The position numbers and the translations under genes were made by a program. This document shows, one piece after another, positions 6,442 to 12,617 of a stretch of 16,050 nucleotides of DNA. The stretch is from Thermoplasmata archaeon. Lineage in GTDB: Archaea > Thermoplasmatota > Thermoplasmata > Lutacidiplasmatales > UBA184. Every line of letters begins with the position of its first letter. Positions within the stretch are counted from its first letter, which is position 1. Location of the stretch: positions 1 through 16,050 of the forward strand of contig JASHWL010000187.1 of NCBI GenBank assembly GCA_030044105.1, given 5' to 3'. Under the pieces are notes generated by a model. That model was given only the letters and a program-made list of their open reading frames with translations, was not told the origin of the DNA and made no database searches.

Positions 6442-6618
6442 ATGCCGAAGGTCGTCGTCCAGTCGATCGAGAACGGGCCGAACCTGGTGCTGATCGACGG
6501 GAAGGCTAACGTGGCCCTCTGCCGCTGCGGGCACTCCGAACACAAGCCGCTGTGCGATGGAACGCACCGGAAGGTCAACTTCCGCGCGGCCGCCGCGTCG
6601 ACGACGATCCTCGAGTAG
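6442..6618 (+). CDS. minimal CDGSH iron-sulfur domain protein, 58 aa
   Basis: A very small gene encoding an exact CDGSH-type [2Fe-2S] motif: CRCGHSEHKPLCDGTH (27-42), i.e. C-x-C-x2-S-x3-P-x-C-D-G-T-H, with three Cys and one His as cluster ligands. The N-terminal PKVVVQSIENGPNLVLIDG supplies the beta strands usual in this family; no membrane anchor is present. Such proteins are thought to act in electron transfer or iron-sulfur/redox homeostasis; the partner here is unknown. The ATG at 6442 is supported by the GGTTAAG box. The last 44 bases overlap the 3' end of the convergent methyltransferase gene. It sits 67 bp after msrB on the same strand, but with its own promoter-like box. Confidence 0.88.
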   Translation: MPKVVVQSIENGPNLVLIDGKANVALCRCGHSEHKPLCDGTHRKVNFRAAAASTTILE

Positions 6619-7384
6619 GCGGACGACCCCCGCGTTCGCGGGGCCGTACTGCCACGAGCAGCCCGCGCCCGGGGTGCAGACCATCCCGGAGGAACCGCAC
6701 GCGCAGACCCGCGCCCCGGAACGCGGCGACGTACTCGGCCTGCGTGAACAGACCGAGATCGTGTCGCTCCACCCAGTACTCGACACCGCGGGCGCCGGCC
6801 GCGAGGTGATGCATGTCCATGAGGGAGCGGCGCCCGCGCCGCTCCGAGAGGTTCATCCGGGCGATCGGCCGCTCCGAAGTCCCGAGGATCTGCGCGTGGA
6901 AGCCGCCCGCGCGGTACTGGCTCGGCGTGAGCCACGCCTCCACCAGCGCGAGGCCGCCGGGCCGGAGGTGCGCCGCGAATCGCCGCGCGGTGCGGCGGAG
7001 GTCGCGGCGGCCGCGGACATAGCCGATCGCCGAGAAGAGGCAGGTCACGACGTCGAACCGGCGACCCAGGTCGAACGTCTCCATCGACGCGCGGACGAGG
7101 CGCACTCCGGGGAGCTTCCGCCGGGCGACCCGGAGCATCACCGGATCCCGGTCGAGACCGGTGACCTCGTACCAGCGGCGCAGCCGGGCCAGGTGAGTTC
7201 CGGTTCCGCACGCCACGTCGAGCAGGGAGTGGGCCCGCGGGGGTCCGAAGCGCCGGACGAGGGCCCGAATACGGCGGGCCTCGCCGGCGTAGTCCTTCCA
7301 CGAGTAGATCGCGTCATAGTAGCCGGCCGAGCGCGCGTAGGCCGCGAGCGGCGCCTGGGTCGGGCTCCCGGACCGGGGCGGCAT
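6575..7384 (-). CDS. class I SAM-dependent methyltransferase
   Basis: A 269-residue Rossmann-fold methyltransferase. Motif I is LLDVACGTGTHL (54-65), motif II VTGLDRDPVML (74-84) with the acidic ribose-binding Asp, then METFDLGRRFDVVTCLFSAIGYV (101-123) as motif III/IV, and LRPGGLALVE for the next strand. The N-terminal YYDAIYSWKDY and the VACGTGTHL/CLFSAIGY blocks resemble the DesVI/TylM1-like sugar N-methyltransferases, but that resemblance is also common in archaeal methyltransferases of unknown target, so no substrate is assigned. The C-terminal ~25 residues are Arg/Pro-rich and lie in the region overlapping the CDGSH gene (6575-6618). Starts with ATG at 7384, 36 bp downstream of the zinc-ribbon gene's stop on the same strand. 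Confidence 0.88.
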   Translation of the reverse strand: MPPRSGSPTQAPLAAYARSAGYYDAIYSWKDYAGEARRIRALVRRFGPPRAHSLLDVACGTGTHLARLRRWYEVTGLDRDPVMLRVARRKLPGVRLVRASMETFDLGRRFDVVTCLFSAIGYVRGRRDLRRTARRFAAHLRPGGLALVEAWLTPSQYRAGGFHAQILGTSERPIARMNLSERRGRRSLMDMHHLAAGARGVEYWVERHDLGLFTQAEYVAAFRGAGLRVRFLRDGLHPGRGLLVAVRPRERGGRPPTRGSSSTRRPRGS

Positions 7385-7420
7385 CTCGAGCGATCGGGCG
7401 CCCCCCTTCGGGCGATGTCG

Positions 7421-8110
7421 CTACTCGTCGCGGCGTCGCCGCCGACGGCTGCGGTCGTCGCGGTCGTCGTCGGAGCCCCGGTCCCGTCGCCGGTCGTCGC
7501 CCGACCGTGGCCGGTAGCCGCCGCCCGAGGACCACCCCCCGGACCGGCCTCCATAGCGCGGACCGGGGCGGGAACCGTACCGGCGCGGCGGTCCGCGGTT
7601 CCCTCCGCCGTACCGGTCCGTCCGGGGCGGCAGCGTGAATCGGTTGCCGCACGACGCGCATTCGCCGGTCAGCTGGCCGTTCTCGTCCGTGGTGAAGGTC
7701 AGCGGCGCCCCGCACTGGCGGCAGGGACGCGAGCGCGGTCCCGGGCTCGCGCGCTCCCGGTCGCGACCCGGGCGGGACCGAGGTCCCTCCTCGGAGGGTC
7801 CTCGCGGGGACCCCCGCTCCTCCGGGACGTAGCGGGCCACGGTCTCGCACTCCGTGCAGGCGACCTCGATCGACCCGTCGGGGGACGGCTCGATGGTCAG
7901 CGACCCGCCGCACTCGGAGCACTCGAGACCGGTGTCCTCGCCTTTTTCCGCGGCCTCCCCGGGGGCGGCCTCGGGGCCCGCGGACCCCAGGGGTACCGGA
8001 CCCTCGAACAGCGTGGTCACCTTCTGGCAGGACGGGCAGGTCCCGGTGAGGACCCGGGCCTCCTCGACGGCGAACGACACCTCCGAACCGCAGTGCGGGC
8101 ACGACCCCAT
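7421..8110 (-). CDS. triple zinc-ribbon protein with Arg/Gly-rich disordered tail
   Basis: A 229-residue soluble protein with three CxxC-x17-CxxC ribbons: C4/C7/C25/C28, C64/C67/C85/C88 and C130/C133/C151/C154. The spacing is identical in all three, which argues for internal duplication. Linkers are acidic/Pro-rich (40-60) and Arg/Ser/Pro-rich (98-128). Residues 165-229 are low complexity: RYGGG, RPGPRYGGR and SGGGYRPR repeats resembling RGG boxes, then alternating Asp/Arg and a final run of Arg. No enzymatic motif is seen. Zinc ribbons plus an RGG-like tail suggest nucleic-acid or ribonucleoprotein binding, but this is inference. Upstream on the minus strand are CCTAATAG (8147-8154) and a GGAAGG ribosome-binding site about 10 nt before the ATG. 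It precedes the methyltransferase on the same strand. Confidence 0.8.
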   Translation of the reverse strand: MGSCPHCGSEVSFAVEEARVLTGTCPSCQKVTTLFEGPVPLGSAGPEAAPGEAAEKGEDTGLECSECGGSLTIEPSPDGSIEVACTECETVARYVPEERGSPRGPSEEGPRSRPGRDRERASPGPRSRPCRQCGAPLTFTTDENGQLTGECASCGNRFTLPPRTDRYGGGNRGPPRRYGSRPGPRYGGRSGGWSSGGGYRPRSGDDRRRDRGSDDDRDDRSRRRRRRDE

Positions 8111-8146
8111 GGCGCTTCCTTCCTGGAAGAGACGAGACGCGGGCCT

Positions 8147-8154
8147 CTATTAGG
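8147..8154 (-). promoter_or_regulatory. TATA-like element of the zinc-ribbon gene
   Basis: Read on the minus strand this is CCTAATAG, about 40 nt before the ATG at 8110. With a start site ~25 nt downstream, a short leader containing GGAAGG would remain. It is back-to-back with the msrA promoter. Confidence 0.4.
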
Positions 8155-8183
8155 ACCGCCTCCGGCGACGGGAGTCCGAGACG

Positions 8184-8219
8184 GTTTATGCCGGCTCCGG
8201 GTCGAGGACCCCGAGGAGG
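8184..8219 (+). promoter_or_regulatory. msrA TATA-like box and Shine-Dalgarno site
   Basis: GGTTTATGC (about 8183-8191) is a TATA-like box, and GGAGG at 8215-8219 is a Shine-Dalgarno sequence 10 nt before ATG 8230. The ATG at 8188 lies inside the TATA box and would precede the transcription start, which decides the start in favour of 8230. Confidence 0.55.
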
Positions 8220-8229
8220 CGCGAAAGCG

Positions 8230-8799
8230 ATGGCCGGGGAGCGGGAGGTCGCGACGCTGGGGGGTGGGTGCTTCTGGTGCACGGAAGCGGTGTTCACGGA
8301 GCTGAACGGGGTCCTCGAGGTCGTGCCCGGCTACGCCGGAGGCTCGGTGGCCGGCCCCAGCTACGAGCAGGTCTGCACGGGGACCACCGGGCATGCCGAG
8401 GTCGTGCAGGTCACGTTCGACCCGACCGTGCTCTCGTACCATGATCTCCTCACCGTGTTCTTCACGGTGCACGATCCCACGACAAAGGACCGCCAGGGGA
8501 ACGACGTCGGGCCGCAGTACCGGTCCGTCGTGTTCTACCGCGACCCCCGGCAGCGGGCGACCGCGGAGCAGGTGGTCCGGGAGCTCCAGGCCGAGCACCT
8601 CTACCGCCGGCCGTTCGTCACGGAGATCGTCCCGTTCGCGGCGTTCTATCCGGCCGAGGAGTACCATCGGAACTACTTCGCGCGCAACCCCGAGCGGGCC
8701 TACTGCCAGCTCGTGGTCGCGCCGAAGGTCGCGAAGTTCCGCTCGAAGTTCTCCGCGCGGCTGAAGCCGACCGGGGCGCCTGCCTACAGCGCGAGGTAG
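8230..8799 (+). CDS. msrA: peptide-methionine (S)-S-oxide reductase MsrA
   Basis: A 189-residue MsrA that reduces the S epimer of methionine sulfoxide. The catalytic block is GGGCFWCTE (11-19) with C14 as nucleophile; GYAGG, GHAEVVQVTFDP, FFTVHDPTTKDRQGNDVGPQYRS and the downstream YPAEEYHRNYF block are all family-typical. C17 and the Cys in ERAYCQLV near the C-terminus are possible resolving cysteines. The start at 8230 is preferred over an in-frame ATG at 8188 because GGAGG lies 10 nt upstream and 8188 falls inside the TATA-like box. The 3' end overlaps the convergent LysE-type gene by 16 bp. Confidence 0.96.
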   Translation: MAGEREVATLGGGCFWCTEAVFTELNGVLEVVPGYAGGSVAGPSYEQVCTGTTGHAEVVQVTFDPTVLSYHDLLTVFFTVHDPTTKDRQGNDVGPQYRSVVFYRDPRQRATAEQVVRELQAEHLYRRPFVTEIVPFAAFYPAEEYHRNYFARNPERAYCQLVVAPKVAKFRSKFSARLKPTGAPAYSAR

Positions 8800-9380
8800 G
8801 CGAAGTAGGCGGCGAACGCGATCAGCGCCGCGCCCGAGACGAGCGCGATCGCCCGGGCGACGCGGGGGCGCTGGCGCGACCCGAGGTGGATCGCGTAGGG
8901 GAACGCGAGCACCCAGACGAGGACGGCGGCGAACAGCGCGAGGAACAGCGGCGCGCCGCCGAGGTAGGCGAACGCGAGCCCGGCCGTGAGCCACCAGACG
9001 ATCTGGAAGGGGTTCGACAGCCCGATGGCGAGCGCTTGGGAGTAGGTGCGGAGTCCGGCGGCTTCCTCCGTCGGGACCTCGCCGGAGCCCCGGAGCACGC
9101 GGTATCCCAGGTACACCATCACCGCCGCGCCGACCACGTAGATGTACCGGACGATCGCGGCGAGGTCGACCACGCTGCGGAGCCCGAAGACCAGTCCGCC
9201 CAGGATCAGGTCCGCGCTCATCGCGCCGAACCCCGTGACGATGCCCGCCCGCAGCGACCGCGCCGCCCGGGACGCGATGAGCGCGTTCATGGGCCCGGGC
9301 GGGATCGTGAGCGAGAACCCGAGCACGAGTCCGAAGAGGACCAGATCGGCGAGCCCCGTGGTCGTCCCTCCGCGGGCCAC
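8784..9380 (-). CDS. LysE/RhtB-family amino-acid exporter-like membrane protein
   Basis: A 198-residue protein with five or six membrane spans, the usual size for the LysE/RhtB/CadD superfamily of small exporters. The first helix ends in the diagnostic SLTIPPGPMNALIAS (23-37), followed by RAARSLRAGIVTGFGAMSADLI (38-59), the conserved re-entrant/second span. ALAIGLSNPFQIVWW is the second family landmark. Substrate (amino acid, peptide or metal) cannot be told. The start is GTG at 9380; a GATATC element about 33 nt upstream may serve as its TATA box and is shared with the divergent gene at 9440. Its stop overlaps the msrA 3' end. Confidence 0.88.
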   Translation of the reverse strand: MARGGTTTGLADLVLFGLVLGFSLTIPPGPMNALIASRAARSLRAGIVTGFGAMSADLILGGLVFGLRSVVDLAAIVRYIYVVGAAVMVYLGYRVLRGSGEVPTEEAAGLRTYSQALAIGLSNPFQIVWWLTAGLAFAYLGGAPLFLALFAAVLVWVLAFPYAIHLGSRQRPRVARAIALVSGAALIAFAAYFAYLAL

Positions 9381-9410
9381 AGGAGCGGGGGTTGAACCGT
9401 CTTCCGCGCG

Positions 9411-9416
9411 GATATC
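9411..9416. promoter_or_regulatory. shared palindromic TATA-like element between divergent genes
   Basis: GATATC is self-complementary and is the only AT-rich hexamer in the 59-bp gap. Its centre is ~26 nt from the GTG at 9440 (plus) and ~33 nt from the GTG at 9380 (minus), so it could place TBP for both directions. Confidence 0.4.
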
Positions 9417-9439
9417 TGCGTCCGCGACCTAGCGGGAGC

Positions 9440-9871
9440 GTGGCCGACGGGAGCGGGAGCTCGCCCTACATCGTGGTCGGGGAGCGCGTCGTGCCGCGTT
9501 CCGCGTACCGGCCCGCTCCGCTCGGGGAGCTCGCCGACACACCGGCCTGGTGGGGATCGCTCGCCCTCCTCGGGGTCGCCCTCCTGCTGGGCGGGGCCCT
9601 GCTCGGCGTCCGCGCGGGTGAGGTCGTCGCCATCGGCGGGGTCGTGCTGTTCCTGCTCACCGCGGTCGCGGCCGGGGCCGAGCGCACGGAGATCGCGACC
9701 GCCCTCGCCGTCTCCGGCATGGTCTGGACGGCCGCCGGCATCTCGGTCGTGGCGCGGGTCGATGGGGCGGTGATCGCCACCACCTTCGCCTTCGCGCTCG
9801 TGGGCGCGGTCCTGATCGGGGTGGGGATGGCCGGGTGGACGACGCGGCGCCGGGTCCCCTCCCCGCGCTGA
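9440..9871 (+). CDS. hypothetical four-helix membrane protein, GTG start
   Basis: A 143-residue protein of unknown function. A ~35-residue soluble N-terminus (SPYIVVGERVVPRSAYRP) precedes four hydrophobic spans at about 38-57, 62-80, 86-105 and 110-133, and a short basic tail TTRRRVPSPR, which suggests a cytoplasmic C-terminus. No family motif is recognised. GTG at 9440 is chosen because GATATC lies ~26 nt upstream; the in-frame ATG at 9392 lies upstream of that box and would add 16 residues translated from the promoter. It is divergent from the LysE-type gene. Confidence 0.7.
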   Translation: MADGSGSSPYIVVGERVVPRSAYRPAPLGELADTPAWWGSLALLGVALLLGGALLGVRAGEVVAIGGVVLFLLTAVAAGAERTEIATALAVSGMVWTAAGISVVARVDGAVIATTFAFALVGAVLIGVGMAGWTTRRRVPSPR

Positions 9872-9939
9872 TCGGGCCGCCCCGGGACGAGCGAAGCCTC
9901 AAGACGGCGGGAGTCTGATGCGCCGGCCGTCGCGCCGAG

Positions 9940-10488
9940 ATGGGCGAGCATACCGGACCACGGGGGCGGGTCTACCGCATCAGCCGGAAGCCCCAGATCC
10001 CCGGCGAACGGGGCCTTCCCAAGGTCGCGGTTCCCGAGGCCCAGATCACGGTGCACGGCGTCGAGGGCGACTACAACGTCTACCGGCACGACGTGGCGCA
10101 CGACGATCCCGCCATGGCGATCCTGCTGATGCCGCTGGAGACGCTGCGCGAGCTCGATCGGGAAGGGTGGCCCGTGCGGCCGGGGGACCTCGGCGAGAAC
10201 CTGACCACGATCGGACTCCCCTACGACGCCTTCGCCCCGGGCCGGCGGGTGGGGGTGGGCCCCGTCCTGCTGGAGGTCTCCAAGCCGTGCACCCCCTGCG
10301 ACAACCTGTTCCAGCTCCCGTACGTGGGCGAGGCCCGCGGGCCCGAGTTCCTGCGTGTGATGCTCGATCGGCGGGGTTGGTACGCCCGCGTGCTGCGCGA
10401 GGGCCGGGTCCGGACCGACGACCCGGTCGAGCCCGTGGACGGGGAGGCGCTCTCGCCGGGTCCCGCCGCGGCGGCGAGGCTTAGATAG
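9940..10488 (+). CDS. MOSC domain protein (YiiM-like)
   Basis: A 182-residue MOSC-domain protein, related to the C-terminal domain of molybdenum cofactor sulfurase and to YiiM, and predicted to carry sulfur or bind a molybdenum cofactor. VEGDYNVYRHDVAHDDPAMAILL (41-63) holds the family's D-x-x-x-x-x-H region, and RPGDLGENLTTIGL (80-93) is the highly conserved GD.GEN.T..G block. KPCTPCDNL (115-123) provides C117 and C120, one of which corresponds to the conserved sulfur-carrying cysteine. No N-terminal beta-barrel or ferredoxin domain is fused. The TAG stop lies inside the TATA-like box of the next gene. Confidence 0.88.
   Translation: MGEHTGPRGRVYRISRKPQIPGERGLPKVAVPEAQITVHGVEGDYNVYRHDVAHDDPAMAILLMPLETLRELDREGWPVRPGDLGENLTTIGLPYDAFAPGRRVGVGPVLLEVSKPCTPCDNLFQLPYVGEARGPEFLRVMLDRRGWYARVLREGRVRTDDPVEPVDGEALSPGPAAAARLR
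10480..10487 (+). promoter_or_regulatory. TATA-like element overlapping the MOSC stop codon
   Basis: CTTAGATA runs into the TAG stop at 10486-10488 and is centred ~30 nt before the GTG at 10514. This supports independent, leaderless transcription of the following gene and supports its GTG start. Confidence 0.45.
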
Positions 10489-10513
10489 GGAGCGCGCGCT
10501 CGGCCCGCCCGCC

Positions 10514-10873
10514 GTGCCGCGACGCGCGAAGCCTTCCGAGCCGGGCCCGGACGCGCCGGACCGCGTCGCGGAGACCGTGCGCCAGCTCGCCCGGGCGATC
10601 GCGCCCGAGCTTCGGGTCGAGCGGCGCTGGGGCCACCCGTGGTACGTGGGCCAGGACCTGGTCTTCCTGATCGGCGAGTTCGACCATCACGTGGGCGTCG
10701 AGTTCTGGCGGGGCACGACCCTGAAGGACCCGCGGCACCTCCTCGAGGGCACCGGGAAGAACCTCCGACACGTCAAGCTGCGGAGCGTGGAGGCGGCGAC
10801 GAGCCCCGAGTTCGTCGCGCTCCTCCGCGAGGCGATCCGGCTCGACCAGGCCGAGCCGCCCCGCCCCCGGTGA
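10514..10873 (+). CDS. DUF1801 (YdhG-like) domain protein
   Basis: A 119-residue small cytoplasmic protein. RWGHPWYVGQDLVFLIGEFDHHVGVEFWRG (38-67) and KNLRHVKLRSVEAATSPEFVALLREAI match the pattern of the DUF1801/YdhG-like fold (a central sheet followed by a 'G.g.~~r~i.i.~~~~~' strand and a C-terminal helix). Biochemical function is not established for this family; a frataxin-like or iron-related role has been suggested for some members and should not be carried over here. GTG at 10514 is supported by the CTTAGATA element 30 nt upstream. Confidence 0.65.
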   Translation: MPRRAKPSEPGPDAPDRVAETVRQLARAIAPELRVERRWGHPWYVGQDLVFLIGEFDHHVGVEFWRGTTLKDPRHLLEGTGKNLRHVKLRSVEAATSPEFVALLREAIRLDQAEPPRPR

Positions 10874-10903
10874 GCCGGGACGACCCTTCCCGGCCGGCAG
10901 AAA

Positions 10904-10941
10904 CGAATTAGAGGAGGGACACGGCTCATCCGTCCCGAGGG
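10904..10941 (+). promoter_or_regulatory. TATA-like box and ribosome-binding site for the DUF4760-like gene
   Basis: CGAATTAG (10904-10911) is the AT-rich patch of this gap, ~40 nt before GTG 10947. GAGGG at 10937-10941 lies 5 nt before the GTG and could be a Shine-Dalgarno site on a short leader. Confidence 0.4.
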
Positions 10942-10946
10942 CTCCG

Positions 10947-11372
10947 GTGGCGAAGCAGGCGACGTGGGAGGACGCGGACCTCCTCCTCCGGTTCGACGAC
11001 CTCGCCGCGCGCGAGGAGACGCGCAAGGCGATCGACTGGTTCCGCGCGAACCACCTCGGGTCGGAGGACCCCAACTTCCACCCGATCCTGCGCGACGCGC
11101 CCGAGTTCGCCTACGTGAGCCGGTTCCTCGAGCTCTTCGAGTCGATGGGCACGCTCGTGAAGCTCGGGCTCCTCAACGAGGAGCTGGTCCACGAGCGCTG
11201 GATGACCCGGGCGATTTGGGACTTCCTCAAGCCGACGATCGATCGGGAGCGGCGCACGGTCCACGCGCCGACGCTCGGCGAGAACTTCGAGTGGCTCGCG
11301 GAGCGCAACCGCACCTGGGCGGAGAAGCGGTCGCGCGGGCGGGACCGGGCAGCGAAGGACTCGAGCCGGTAG
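10947..11372 (+). CDS. DUF4760-like hypothetical protein, GTG start
   Basis: A 141-residue, mostly alpha-helical soluble protein. DDLAAREETRKAIDWFRANH (17-36), YVSRFLELFESMGTLVKLGLL (56-76) and the NFEWLAERNRTW block near the C-terminus match the general pattern of the DUF4760 family (helical proteins in which a short FESLG.LV..GLL core precedes a WE.L/NFEWLA segment). No catalytic residues can be proposed. The last ~15 residues are Arg/Lys-rich. The gene ends 12 bp from the stop of the convergent 299-aa gene. Confidence 0.65.
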   Translation: MAKQATWEDADLLLRFDDLAAREETRKAIDWFRANHLGSEDPNFHPILRDAPEFAYVSRFLELFESMGTLVKLGLLNEELVHERWMTRAIWDFLKPTIDRERRTVHAPTLGENFEWLAERNRTWAEKRSRGRDRAAKDSSR

Positions 11373-11384
11373 GCGCCGCCCACC

Positions 11385-12284
11385 TCACGGAGGGGTCGGC
11401 CCTCGGTCGCGCTCGTCCGGCGAGGGCGGGATCCGGCTGCGGTCCACGATCATCCAGCGCCAGCCCTCCTCGAGCTCCACCGGCGCCACGACCAGGCCCT
11501 CGATGACGAGGTCGGAGTGGTACTTCAGCAGCGCCGCGAAGACCGTCTCGGGATCGTCGCCCGTGCGCCGTCCGATCTCGTGCAGTGGGCCGATCCACGC
11601 GCCGTCCCGCACGAGCTCGCGGAGGGCACGGAGGTAGCGGGAGAGATCCCCGTCCGGGGCCGGCCGCTCCTGCCGGGCGCCCGACATGGACGCGTGCCAG
11701 CGATGGGGCAGCCGGCTGTGGAGCGGGACGGGGTGGCCGTACCGGCTCCACCAGGGGACGTCCCGGGGCGCCTCGGGCGCCGGGCTCGCCCGGCCCTGGA
11801 TCTCGTCGACCTCCTCCATCATCCGGTCGAGGCGCTCGACCGCCCAGCCCTCGGCGGCGGGCTCGTCGGCCGGGGGCGGCCCAGGGTCCACCGGCGCGGC
11901 GGCGTCCGGCGCGGGCCGCGGCGTTTCGGGATGCGAACGCTCGGGGAACGCGACGTCGGGATCCGAGGCCCGCGCGATCACGACGCGCGCGAACTCCTCG
12001 ATGTCCGCGTCCGCGACCGGCCGGAGCCCGCGGCGCATGCGGAACCGATCGAGCGCGGCCCGGAGCTCGTCGCTGGGCACGGGGAGCGCCCGCCGGCGCT
12101 CGCCGTCCTGGATCTCGATCCACGGATGCCCGTCCAGATCCCGCAGGACCCTCAGACCCGCGTGGTTGACGAGCTCGTGGTAGAGTTCGTGCGCGGGCGG
12201 GCCTCCCATCGCGCCGATCGGCGGCTCCCACTCCCCTCGGGGCCGGCGGCTCAGGTCGAGGATGCGGAGCTCCTCGTCGGTCAA
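11385..12284 (-). CDS. hypothetical two-domain protein with a Pro-rich linker, probable TTG start
   Basis: 299 residues from TTG at 12284 (LTDEELRILDLS). The N-terminal part (about 1-125) is mixed alpha/beta and includes PAHELYHELVNHAG and PWIEIQDGERRRALPV; a linker of ~35 residues rich in Pro, Ala and Glu follows; the C-terminal part has a WWSRYGHPVPLHSRLPHRWH His/Trp/Arg-rich segment and a helix-turn-helix-like end (IGRRTGDDPETVFAALLKYHSDLVIEGLV, then a beta wing EEGWRWMIVD). A winged-helix fold at the C-terminus is a shape-based guess. No known family is recognised. An in-frame GTG or ATG further up (to 12413) would add low-quality sequence overlapping a promoter-like region, so the TTG is preferred, with uncertainty. 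Confidence 0.6.
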   Translation of the reverse strand: MTDEELRILDLSRRPRGEWEPPIGAMGGPPAHELYHELVNHAGLRVLRDLDGHPWIEIQDGERRRALPVPSDELRAALDRFRMRRGLRPVADADIEEFARVVIARASDPDVAFPERSHPETPRPAPDAAAPVDPGPPPADEPAAEGWAVERLDRMMEEVDEIQGRASPAPEAPRDVPWWSRYGHPVPLHSRLPHRWHASMSGARQERPAPDGDLSRYLRALRELVRDGAWIGPLHEIGRRTGDDPETVFAALLKYHSDLVIEGLVVAPVELEEGWRWMIVDRSRIPPSPDERDRGPTPP

Positions 12285-12362
12285 TCGTGATCCCCCCCGC
12301 CCGTTCCCGGTATGGGCACTGGGAGCTCCCGGAGGGCTCCCGGGGACACGTCGCGCGCCGGA

Positions 12363-12376
12363 GGGGTATAGTTCTT
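12363..12376. promoter_or_regulatory. AT-rich TATA-like element between divergent starts
   Basis: GGGGTATAGTTCTTTT is the only AT-rich patch between the TTG at 12284 (minus) and the ATG at 12434 (plus). It could serve the minus-strand gene (ACTATACC, ~85 nt from the TTG) or the plus-strand small gene (~65 nt from its ATG); in either case a leader of 40-60 nt would result. Confidence 0.35.
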
Positions 12377-12433
12377 TTCGGCGAGAGGAACCCCCGGTGC
12401 GCCGCGGGACCAAGGTTCATCCCTCGCGGCGGA

Positions 12434-12592
12434 ATGGCGGAGGCGATGTGCGACATGTCCGAGGAAGAGCAGGCGGAGTACGGGCTCTGGCTCGAGGCCG
12501 CCGCGGCATCGGCCCGGCGGCCGGCCCGCGTGCCTCGCGAGGCGGCCGCCCCCGTCGTGGCGCTCCCCGCGACCGAACCCGCGCCCGCGTGA
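12434..12592 (+). CDS. small hypothetical protein, 52 aa
   Basis: MAEAMCDMSEEEQAEYGLWL starts an acidic helical segment, followed by an Ala/Pro/Arg-rich tail. Third codon positions are almost all G or C as in the surrounding genes, and the frame is closed by TGA just 25 bp before the convergent ClC stop. A GGCGGA stretch directly before the ATG may be a weak ribosome-binding site. No family is recognised; the coding status rests on codon pattern and position. Longer in-frame starts (to 12287) would run through the promoter-like patch and are not favoured. Confidence 0.45.
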   Translation: MAEAMCDMSEEEQAEYGLWLEAAAASARRPARVPREAAAPVVALPATEPAPA

Positions 12593-12617
12593 CGGCCGCG
12601 GGGCGGTCGGGGTCGAC

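Noticed and set aside
6557..8305. 582-codon plus-strand open frame
   Set aside because: Runs opposite the methyltransferase and zinc-ribbon genes, which carry clear motifs.
9392..9439. Longer N-terminus for the four-helix membrane protein (ATG 9392)
   Set aside because: It would be translated from the GATATC promoter region; GTG 9440 fits the box distance.
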